Positions 10,979 through 20,741 of a stretch of DNA of 64,000 bases are shown one piece after another. Location of the stretch: positions 1 to 64,000 of the forward strand of contig MCGO01000068.1 in assembly GCA_002104985.1 (NCBI GenBank), written 5' to 3'. The stretch comes from Rhizoclosmatium globosum (taxonomy: Eukaryota > Chytridiomycota > Chytridiomycetes > Chytridiales > Chytriomycetaceae). Both the position numbers and the translations under genes were made by a program. How positions within the stretch are numbered: position 1 is the stretch's first letter; every line of letters begins with the position of its first letter. Under the pieces are notes generated by a model that ran no database searches, was not told where the DNA came from, and saw only the letters and a program-made list of their open reading frames with translations.

Positions 10979-12003
10979 CTAAATAGAAATCCCAAACGAC
11001 ATCCCAAGCGCCTTCTTAATTCCACTCTGCACAGCCCTCCGTTCCTCCTCCTCCCTCCACCTTTGCACTCTCAAACCCTCTTCCTCCTCCTCCCTCCGCC
11101 TCCGCTCCCTCTTCAGCTCTTCACTCCGTCCCGCAAGATACACCCTCCTCCGAAATTCCATATCATCACCTGTATCCCCTGCCGCTCCCTCAAATACGCA
11201 TCCCGCATTTCACGCATTACAGCAACCCTCTCTTCACTTACACCCCCAGACCCACCTACACCCGAGCCACAAGAATTCGACCGTCCAAATCCACTTCCAA
11301 CCCCGGAATCCTGACGTGAACGTGGAGAAGGCGGGATAGAGAGGACCGACTCCGCCCCGGAATCGCGGTTTACAAGTGTACATGCACGGTCAACGGATTT
11401 ATTGATTTCGTTCGCCCATAGGTCCAAGACTTCGCGTGACGTGTGTTTGAATGTGACTTGTTTGGCGCGTGGGTTGGTTGAGGGTTGGATGTGGAGTGTG
11501 TATGCTTCCAATTCGGATGAGAACGTTGGCCATTGGACAAGATCTAATGGAATAACGGCGGTAGGAAACGCGGACATGTCCGTGTTGGATCGGAAGATGT
11601 GGAGATGGGGAGAAGGTGTGATAGTCAACACCACAAAACGTTGTTTCCAGACTGGTTCGTTTGAAGGTGATGTGGAGAGTTTTTCAAGATATCCACAGAG
11701 TCTAGATACGCGAACATTGTATCGTGTTAATAACTATGATTACGCCATGGAAATATTGACTACTCACGTCTTGTTTGTCTCCATCAATTGCCCAAATGTC
11801 AAATCTCCTACCGATCCAACAAACGCATCCGAAAGACGTCCTTGCGAAAGAGATTGATGAGATCTAGAAGATCGCTGTGATCCTCTTGCTGATCTCTTAT
11901 CCGCATCATTGTCTTTGAAATCCAAGGAATCAAGCAAGTCTTCCAGTCTCGATACGGATTGCTCCAAAGAAGAGTATTGGTGCCTGGAAGTTGTGACAGA
12001 CAT
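10979..12003 (-). CDS. Array member 9: LD-like motif plus PH-domain protein, one frame break
   Basis: Exons 12003-11768 and 11701-10979. The start gives MSVTTSRHQ; SRLEDLLDSLDF at about residues 18-29 is an almost perfect LD motif. The PH domain opens exon 2 with LCGYLEKL, VWKQRFVVLT and LHIF, and closes with LDLWANEINK. After MREMRDAYLRER the frame breaks near 11175-11200 in a G-rich stretch, and the coiled tail continues in another frame to KKALGMSFGISI. The sum of 959 bases is one short of a multiple of three. Its C-terminal end closely matches member 8 (SLGLSFG versus ALGMSFG), so 8 and 9 are sister copies. Confidence 0.7.
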
Positions 12004-12461
12004 TGAATTTAAATGGAAAGTGCTGAGTCGAGTGCTGAGTTCAGTGTTATTCCAAGAGTGCACGCGCCAGACCATGAACCCCTCAATCAAGAAGCCGTGA
12101 TTAAGAAAACAGAAGCTGACAAATGAATAAATATACAACTTGCCAAGAATAACATCGTTCACCCTTCGTAAAAGTAAACATGGAATGGAATCAAAATGAG
12201 ATGATCAGGATAAAGACCCAATAAACAAGAATGATCCATCATGAATTATAAAACGAGTCTTATTTACAACTTGAGAGACTAAAACGAGAGTGAAAGTGAA
12301 AAAGCAAAATCATAAAAAACCAAACAATTCTAACATCGATGTACATACCCATCCAACCAATTACCCCTTTTTCTTTCTCCAAACTTACAAACGTTACAAA
12401 CAGCTCATGAACATCTAATACATCTTCCTCATCAGTCATAGAACACCACTGACACACTCAT
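12004..12461. other. Intergenic, members 9 to 10
   Basis: 458 bases between two minus-strand genes; holds the upstream region of member 9 and the AT-rich 3' region of member 10. No gene seen. Confidence 0.55.
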
Positions 12462-13620
12462 TTACAAACTACCGGACAGACCCCACATCTCCAACACTTC
12501 CTTACTCTGACTCTCGTATCGTTTAATAGCCGCCTTCTCCTTCTTAATCCTCAACTTCTCCGCGGCCTCCTTCTCCTTCTTTTCCCTCACCAACCTCTCC
12601 TTCTCCTCCATCTGTTTCTTCATGGCAAGTTCTCTCTGCTGCCCCTGAATCTTTTCCGCCAGATCCTGCTGCTTCGCCAAGTATTCCTGATACCTCTGCC
12701 TCTGAACAGCCTCCCGCTCCTCTGTATTCACATAACGACTGTTTGACGAAGAAACACTATTCGAGCGCGACACGCGGCCCGCCGAAGTCGCCGTAGAAGT
12801 GCGTTTCGGGGGCCCATCAAAGTCCAGTGACGACGCCGAATCCAAGAAAGTATTTTCACTCGACTTTGAGGATCTGTTTGCGGAGAGAGAAGCTGTGCGG
12901 GACATTCTGATTGGCGGCGACAGCGAGAGGGACAGGGTTCTTGTGATTGCGCGAGTCCAGAGCGAGTGAGTTGGCTCGTCCGGACACTTGAGTGTCCACG
13001 ACTTCTTTGACGACGGGTGTCCGAGAAGGCGCAGCACAAACGAGTCTTCGTCGTCGTCAAAGTGCGGATGGATCGATGCGATGGGCAGCACGCCGAGCGG
13101 CTTGGCCTGCGGAACCTGCGACGAGCGGTACAGGTACATTGTCCCGTCGTCAGAGAGCACAAAGTAGCGCGGCGTCCACTGCGGCGACGACGACGTGTCG
13201 GGGCCCGGGTTCAGCTTCTCGAGGATGCCCGATATCCTGCAGTAAATGGTGGCGTGTTAGAGATTTTAGATCTGATAAGGTAACAACTAGAGTTCACAGC
13301 GATAGACTTCCTCAATTCAATGGTACATAACAAAGAGATACGTACGTTGATGAGGTAGATTGTAGTGCCTCCAAAGTAGGCAAATCACTCTGGGAGCTCA
13401 GTGATTGACTATCCGCCAGTGTATCGTTGCTGCTCCTGCTGCGGAAGATACCAGCGCTTTCAGGTGATTCCGAGAGGGATTGGGCATCGTCAAACTCATT
13501 CACTGATAGTTGATTGAGCAGTGTATCCAGTCTTGCAGATGTCTCCTCAAGAGTGTTTGTTGAGTCGTTCCGGCGGAACATGAACCGAGAAGTCTGGATC
13601 GATGTCGGTGGTGTCTGCAT
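12462..13620 (-). CDS. Array member 10: LD-like motif plus PH-domain protein
   Basis: Exons 13620-13346 and 13236-12462 (1050 bases, 349 residues). Exon 1 starts MQTPPTSIQ and has ARLDTLLNQLSVNEF at about residues 29-43. It ends PTLEALQSTSST, then a 109-base intron. The PH domain: ISGILEKL, QWTPRYFVLS, MYLY, KSWTLKC and the closing TRAITRTL. The C-terminal 110 residues are a strong coiled coil beginning EEREAVQRQRYQEYLAKQ and continuing with Lys/Glu/Gln heptads to VLEMWGLSGSL. Exon 2 around 12900-13240 is unusually GC-rich with many CG dinucleotides compared with the rest of the array. Confidence 0.8.
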
Positions 13621-14119
13621 TTCTTCAATTGAGGGAGGGGTGGACTACTGTGAACAAGTGGGACACAGGGGTGTTTTTGTGTTGGGTTTGTGGGAGATGC
13701 GAAAGAGAATTTTCGGAATCGTCAGCGCCACCTCTGCACAGACACTAACCCCTTTTCTGCCTCTTTCTTTCTTTGTTCAATTTTCAGCGGAGGAAACCAT
13801 GATTTATGGCGAGATTCCTGACCGGATCACCTCGGTTTTCAATTACGCGATCAGCCACGCCGTAAATCAATTTGATTGAAAACAAACTGTCTTCCGTTCC
13901 GTATAGTCAATCCCGCAGTCAACTCAGAAATCCACATTGTTTATTTACAGCTCACCTTCTACAACACAGAGCCCCACGATCCATCAATGCTTATACCCAG
14001 AAATGAAGAAAATGAAAAGAACAAAAGAACAACAAATGAAAAAGAAACACAAACACCAAAACCACCTTCTCATACAAATACATGCCAATTCTACAACCTT
14101 AAAAAACAAACCTACAATC
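13621..14119. other. Intergenic, members 10 to 11
   Basis: 499 bases between two minus-strand genes; contains the upstream region of member 10 and the A-rich 3' region of member 11. No gene seen. Confidence 0.5.
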
Positions 14120-14916
14120 TCAAACAACACTGCGAACACTCGCAGCTCTAGCCTTCTGCAAAGCCATAAACTCATCCATCATCCTCTGCTCCTCCCCCAC
14201 CAAATACGCATTCCCCCCACCATTAATACTACTAACACTATTACTCCTCGACATTGCCCCACCACCACTCCCTCTCCCCAAACTACTATTCCTCTTCACA
14301 TCCCGACTCAACTTCCTCATCAACTGCGGGCCCCGCGCAAGACACATTCTCTGCACCGTCGTCAACCAGACCTGAAACACAGCCTCGTTTTCACATTGAA
14401 GCGTCCAGGTTCTCCTGATAACGTCGCCTTGCTGGTTCAAGCCGGTTCCATGGAGCTGGAGGAGGGGCAGCGGGCTGATGGTTGCGTCGAGGATGCCGTG
14501 GACGGATGTGATGGGGAGGAAGGAGAGGGGGAGGGATGTTTGGGTTGAGGAGGTGCGGAAGAGGTAGAGGTTTAGGTGTCGGTCGAGGAGGAAGAGGCGG
14601 GGTTTGTATGTGTATGAGGAGGATGAGTTTTGTTTGGCGAGGATGGCTGTTAGGCTGTGGGTGTTTTTGTAAAGTAATGATTAGTGAGGCTTTTGATCAA
14701 AATAAGGGAGGGCACCACTACGCACATTGGTTGAGAGTTTTGTAGTTCGGCAAGGGACAGCTGGTTTGGATCCAGGATCACTGATGACATGATAGACTCC
14801 TGCGCAGACAGCGTTGGAGATCCGTCATCAGATGAGGCTGGCGGTGATGCAGCAGTGTGTATCAGTCCCGGGGAAGAGTCCTTCTTCTTGAGGATAGGGC
14901 GTAGAGCATTCTTCAT
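14120..14916 (-). CDS. Array member 11: short PH-domain protein
   Basis: Exons 14916-14726 and 14654-14120 (726 bases, 241 residues). The start at 14916 gives MKNALRPILKKKD; an upstream in-frame ATG at 14988 is possible. No good LD-like helix is seen; the N-terminus is Ser/Pro rich and ends LSLAELQNSQPM, the TLxxLQ element. Exon 2 holds the PH domain: LTAILAK, YKPRLFLLD, LNLYLF, RRTWTLQC and VFQVWLTTVQ. The usual Trp before the second strand is replaced by Tyr. The tail is short (GEEQRMMDEFMALQKARA), lacking the long coiled coil of member 10. The 5' half of exon 2 is C-rich and the 3' half G-rich on the coding strand. Confidence 0.7.
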
Positions 14917-15680
14917 CTTGTTGGTATCAGTAAAAAGACTTGGACGAAAGAGAGACGCAAATTGGGTTTTAGTGCACGTTTTCTGCAATGTTGTTTTTTC
15001 GAGGGTTGCCTTGTTCTCTTTTGCGGCTTGACCTCCGATTGTCCTCCTCCTCCTTTTGATCCCCAGACACTCGAGCGATATATCACCTCATGGGTTGATT
15101 CCGTCGATTTCGCTTAGATAGCACCATTCTTCTGTCCGCATATACTATCTTGATAGTCCCCTTATCTCTGGGCTTTCACCAGCCACAGACAGACACGAAA
15201 CTGAGATGCATTGATTGGGATACGAGGTTTGTCTTGGCTGATGTCACAAATTAATATTTCAATTTCGCTGACACATTAATAAAAGCGATCCTTTCACTTC
15301 GATTTTCTCCTCAAACTTTGACCTACATAAATGTACCTCATGAACTTTCCAAGCATTAACCTTGGATTACTGTACAGTATGAGGATCTTGGAGTCGGAGG
15401 AATGACAACACATTTGGAGACACCGAGTGGGGAAATCTCCAGCAAGATCTCCACTGCTTTGCTCAATTAGCCCATCTCCATCATGGTGATCTCGATCCGA
15501 AATTGTTTTCCTTCCTCTCTCAATTCAAGGCAACTTTCAAGGCAACTTACATGATGCTCTATTCATTTTTACTACAATACAAAACGACTTATGAAACACT
15601 GTGAACAAGGACCCAAAACAATCATAGACAAAAACGAAACCAAAAAAAGGATATGACAAATCACAAAATACACAGATATC
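14917..15680. other. Intergenic, members 11 to 12
   Basis: About 760 bases, AT-rich, between two minus-strand genes. I read no convincing coding sequence or RNA gene. Confidence 0.55.
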
Positions 15681-16913
15681 TCAACGCATAAACATTCCAG
15701 CCATAGCACCATTCGTCATCATCACAGGACCATTATGTTTAACAGCTTTGGTAGTAGCAGCCCCCATCATCTTCCTACTATTCTCCAACTGCTCCAAAGC
15801 CAGTTTCTTTTCCCTCTCCCTCTCCTCTTTCACCCGCTGAACCTCTCGTTCAGCCTCCTCGCGCTCCCGTTCAAGCGCTTCACGGACAACACGCGCACGT
15901 TCGGCTTTCGCACGTTCGACGGCTTCTTTCTTGACGCGGAGGGTGTGTTCGTATTTGGCCATGGTGTCGAGGTATTCCTGGTGGCGTGCGCGTTGGGTTG
16001 CTTCGCGTTCTTCTTGGGATGTGGTGTTGCGGGATTGAGAGATGGAGCGTTGTTGGATGTGGTGGGATTGGGATGCTGAGCGGGCGACTCTTGGGGGTTC
16101 GTAGGAGGAGGAGGAGACGGCGGATGTGGGTGTTGTAGGGGGGCTGTCTGTTCGTCGTTGTGCGATGCTATGTGTTCGAAGGGGGACGTGTGGGAGTAGG
16201 AGGGCGGGTTGTTGGTGTTGCTGCGGTTGATCCATACTGTTAGCTACTGTAGCACCAACGATGCGATTGATACTGCGAACCCATAGAGCCATTGTAGCTT
16301 CATCAGGACACTTGAAAGTCCAACTCTTTTTCACGACGGCATCACCGTGAACAGTGACAATCCATGAACCATCCGCAAAGTCCTGGTAAGCCGAACACGC
16401 AGCAACAGCGAGCATCGCAACAGGCTGAGCCGAAGGAGCATTTGACTTGAAAAGGAACAAAGAACCCGACTCTGCCAGCACACAGTATCGCACCTTCCAC
16501 ATTGTCGGATCAGCTTCACTCGGAGCATTCAACTTGAGCAGCGACCCGGACACACTTTGCAGATACGTTCAGTTAAACCACTCGCATTTACCAAAGAAAG
16601 AAGACTCACGTCGCCATCGCATTCTGCAAACCCGCAAGCGTCGTCGCTGAGTCCTCGGCAACAAGCGACGGCACCGACCCCGAATCACCAGACCTGCGAA
16701 ATCCACTCGCACTCACACTCGATCGCGCAACTTCAACGTCAACGTCGTCAAAGTAGTCTTCGCCGTACAACGAATCAACCTCGAATCCCTCGCAAGTGTA
16801 TTCGCTCACACTAATTGCACTCATCAAATCATCCAATCGCGCACTCGACAGCCTGCTTCTTTGATGGAACCAGTTCGTGTTTTGAGAGAGGGTCGCGGAA
16901 GATCAAACGACAT
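15681..16913 (-). CDS. Array member 12: LD-like motif plus PH-domain and coiled-coil protein
   Basis: Exon 2 (16554-15681) encodes the PH domain: VSGSLLKL, MWKVRYCVL, LFLF, KKSWTFKC and MALWVRSINRIV, followed by a Pro/Ser/Gln linker and a long coiled coil starting EEREATQRARHQEYLDT. Exon 1 runs from 16610 upward and contains ARLDDLMSAISVSEY and TTLAGLQNAMAT. That frame has no ATG upstream; the nearest sensible start is the ATG at 16913 (MSFDLPRPS), in a frame that reaches the motif only if one base is missing near 16840-16870. With one base added the coding length becomes 1179, a multiple of three. The start is therefore tentative; the rest is firm. Confidence 0.7.
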
Positions 16914-17793
16914 TTAGGATTCGGATGTTCACTGGTATTGGTCCTCGGAATTGGAAAAGGGAAGACGGAAAACTTTTTCAATTTGGGTGCTTTCGCTTCT
17001 TTGCTGCAAGAAGTCACGCACTGCCACTCTCAGGGTTAAGGTGGCACTTTTTCGATTTATCGATTAAACGATGAGTGATTTCATGAGGGGAAGTGAGGAA
17101 AAAAGAGAAGTGGAGGAAAACAGAGGAGAGATTTCCATTTCCGCGTGGACCCGACAATCAGCCTGGTAATCCGTCTACTTGATCAGACAAATTGAGTGTA
17201 TTCACCTACAAATCATTTCGACCAGAACATTTCAACAGTTTTACGTGAGATTATGTTGATGCAGATCTACGATATAATCTTGATTCTGTTTGGCACTATT
17301 CGCTTTTGCTTTAATAAGTCGAGGTTGTTTACTTATGGCACTGTGATTGTATTTACAATATTTACAAGCGAAGCAGATAACAAGTAGATAAGTCTCCATA
17401 TCAATCTATCGATTTTTATGCATTGGCGAACAAGCCTGATTCCAAATCAAGACAAAGTCGTATTAATACAGGAAATGGGATTAAGAAAGGCGCACTGATG
17501 CAGACAGTTCGCTCCAGGGTTCCGATCAAACTGTGGCTGACAAGATGCGGTTATTTTGGAACAACCATGTAGCCAAATAAGCTGCAATTAAATTCAGTTC
17601 ATTCAGCACATGATACTTTAATCCGCACATTACAGCACCCCGAAACTGTGTCTCTCGTGTCTCCTGCCGCCACCATTCTGTTGGTGTGTTGGAGAATGTG
17701 TGACCAATGAAAATTTGATCCACTGTCACAAAAGTTGAAACAAACCAAGATCTGAAACAGTGTTGTCCTTCTGGAGAACCAAGTCATACAGTA
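16914..17793. other. Divergent intergenic region, members 12 and 13
   Basis: 880 bases between oppositely oriented genes; should hold both promoters. AT-rich with purine-rich tracts at 17090-17130. No gene seen. Confidence 0.5.
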
Positions 17794-19259
17794 ATGGAAC
17801 GGAAACCATCGATACGGAGTCTGAAGAAGCGGGCTGAAAAGGGAGGGGTCAAGATTGAGACAATTCAAATGCTTGATGGGCTCTTGGATCAGCTCGGGTC
17901 AGAGTTTGGTGAGTACCTCGTTAGTAGACGAACAGTATGCTGATTGGCAGTTCCCAGATCCATCAATCAAAGCTAAGCAGGAAGAAATCAAACCGGAGCG
18001 GACCAATGACGAAGACGAGGCTGACGACGTGGCTGTGTCAGTTGAAGCTCTTGCCGTTTCCCCGTTGCCACCAACTCAAACGACTCTCGAAGATGCTCTC
18101 GATGACGATCCAGTGTACGTGATCCAACTGCCTCCAACTAACTGCCTCTAATTACCACACGAAAAGGCGGACTGCCGAGCTCTCAAAACTAGTAACATCA
18201 CCATCAATTCCCCCGCCAGGTTCCTGGCAAGATCGCTACTTTATCCTTACCAAATCAAGTATTCTCCATGAATTCGAAAATGCAATTGCATCTTCGCAAA
18301 ACAGATCCCTTCAATCGTTCAAAGTGGAAGGTTGTCTTGCCCAATATGATCACGATTGGGACTCGTGGGTTCTCCGAATCCACGGCGCCGGATACTCAAC
18401 AACGCTTAAATGTGAATATACACCTGACGAGCTCCGCGAATGGGCCGTTACCCAATTAACCCAGTCCCAACAACCAACCCACCAACCCCTTCAACCAAAA
18501 CGCCTCTCCCGTCCACCAGCCCTTTCCCCTCAAAACATTCCCACTCCACAACCACGCCGCCCCTCAAACGAATCCGACCGCACATTCAACACAGACTACA
18601 GCAACTCCCCAATATCCCCAACAGATTCCCCACTCTCCCCAGCCTCCCCATCCTACACCCCACGCCGCCCACCACCCACCCACGACGGATCCCGCTCAAA
18701 CTCAGACGCATCCCTCCAAAAACAACACGCCCTCCAAGCAGCCTGGCAAGCGAAACGCTCCCCCTCAGATGCATCCTTCATCCCGTCCCCAACCCCGCGT
18801 GGTACAACTCCCGTTGCGGACTCGTTGAGACAGTACGCTAATTCCCCGTCTTCTCGCGGCGCCTTCGTTCCAGACTATTCTAATGAGGGGAGACGTGTTG
18901 TTGGGAGTGCGAATGGGCGATATGATGATACCGGGATGGGTCCGCGTCAGTTATCTGATCGTGGGCGGCAGAATGGGGGTAATGGAACGAGTAGCGCGAA
19001 TGGGCGGAGTCCCTCGAATCAGAGTCAGGATAGAAATGGGGTTAGTATGAGGAGAATGGGGTCGCGTGATGGAGACGGTGGGGGTGGTGGTGGTGTGCAA
19101 CTTAAGAGACAGCCGAGTGATGTTTCCATGAGACGACAAGGGTCGGATGGTGGTGTTCGAAGACAACCTTCGGACTTGAATATGCGGCGACAAGGATCAG
19201 AGCGAAGTCAGTTGAACCAAGTCTCGAATGTCCCTGGTTCGGGTCAGAGACGAAAGTGA
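17794..19259 (+). CDS. Array member 13: divergent LD-like/PH-like protein with disordered tail
   Basis: Exons 17794-17908, 17958-18114 and 18167-19259 (1365 bases, 454 residues). The start gives MERKPSIRSLKKR; IQMLDGLLDQLGSEF at about residues 25-39 is the LD-like helix, followed at once by a phase-1 intron as in members 1 to 3. Exon 2 is acidic and ends TTLEDALDDDPV. Exon 3 holds a divergent PH-like segment: AELSKLVTS, SWQDRYFILT and a closing ELREWAVTQL. The remaining 250 residues are disordered: Pro/Ser-rich, then Arg/Gly/Asn-rich repeats around RRQGSDGG and RRQPSD. Codon use flips from C-ending (18440-18780) to G/T-ending (18880-19110). Confidence 0.7.
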
Positions 19260-19369
19260 CATTCCTCTACTTTTGTTTGACGGCCACTCTATCCCTTATT
19301 ACTTAGTTCCTTAGATGTGTTTAGATTCCCTTTCTTGGCGTTCCTTTTGTCAAATATATTCCAGATTTA

Positions 19370-20700
19370 TTATGATTGCAGCAACTTATAAAAGAGGTCA
19401 TATTCACTCTGTAAATATGGTGATCCATCTTGCAAAAACAAGTCATGTAACCATAACTCGGGTTCATGCGTGTACGGATTTCCTATACTATCATACGGAA
19501 ACCTCGTGTTTGTTTTTCCCGTGACAAATCCCCAATTAAACATTCCAACACGTTCAAGTTTTGCTATTGGAAGAATCTCATGCGGTACGCTAGTTGGTCG
19601 CGCGAGCCATTCCGTGCACAGAATTGGCCTATTGAACCTCCGTAATCCCCTGACATCTTCCAAGAAACTCTCGGGAGCCCCGTAGTTATGGAATGACAGT
19701 ATATCGCTCAAACCAATCTAGCCAGGTCTCATCAGTCTCGAAATTGAAATTGAGTATGCTCAAACCTGCATCATCTGAAACGAATTCCATTTCATCGGCT
19801 GTCCCATCAAACAAGTTGTCAAAGGCTGTTCAACTCCTTCCTCTCTCATCCATTCAAACATCCGCGGCAACAGCCCCTCTATCACCTTTAAAACATTCTC
19901 CTTCATTCCATTTTCAGCTTCATTCCACATATCCCACGCTAAAATCCTTGTATCCCTCTTAAACTGTTTCGCCAAAGCCCTCACATATACTTCCAATCGT
20001 GTTTCCTGCCCAGGTTCCAAAAGCGCATCAATCCCAGGAGCCATCACCCACCGCGAATTATGCCATCCATAAATAGGCGGTAACTGCGGCCCAGCAACCG
20101 GTTTCGGATTCCAACAGCTATCAAACAAAACCAACAAAGGTTTGATTCCACACTTCTCACATATCCCCAACACCACATCCACCCGCTCAAAGAACCCAGT
20201 CGAATCTGTATGATAAGCTAAATCATGGAAGAATATGCGCATAGTATTCATCCCAAGCTTCTGCGCGATGCGGAGCTCTCGTTCAATTGTTGCAGGATCG
20301 AATGTCTCGCGTTGCCACATTTCAAGCTGGTTGACTGCAGTTGAAGGAATGTAGTTGGATCCCACAAGCCACGGCTGAGACGCATACCTATTTGAAGTTT
20401 AAGAGAACATTCAGTCATAAGAACCACACACCATTCATTCGCCTGCTGCTCCGTCCATCTCTTTTTCGTGTCAAATTTAACAGTGACAGAAGTCGTCCGT
20501 TTGGATGATAGTACGAAGAGAAATACGTAGAGTCCACAAAGTAGTGGAAGGAAGAACCAAGCACCATTAAACGTTCCTGCGAGCCATAGCCAAATTAAGA
20601 GCACCAAAGCAAGAAAAAGAACAAGGAGCTTGATTTGATGGGAGGAAGGTGTATGTTTCTTGGGGACAGTAGTTGGCAGAAGTGGCTCAACTTCAAACAT
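19370..20700 (-). CDS. Membrane-anchored GH5-like glycoside hydrolase
   Basis: Exons 20700-20432, 20387-19766 and 19717-19370 (1239 bases, 412 residues). A cytosolic Pro/Lys/His start is followed by two hydrophobic stretches (LLVLFLALVLLIWLWLAG, then WFFLPLLCGLYVFLFVL), so a membrane-anchored enzyme. The catalytic domain begins near SNYIPSTAVNQLEMWQ and follows the clan A fold order: RIFFHDLAY, LLVLFDSCW, then ILAWDMWNEAEN, where Glu of the NE pair is the expected acid/base, and ILCTEWLARP, where Glu is the expected nucleophile. Related bacterial proteins are usually labelled cellulase-family or 1,4-beta-xylanase; the substrate is not evident. The ATG lies 41 bases downstream of the channel stop on the same strand. 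Confidence 0.75.
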
Positions 20701-20741
20701 GATGAGGCTTTCAATATTACGTTTATTTGTCCTCACAAGTT

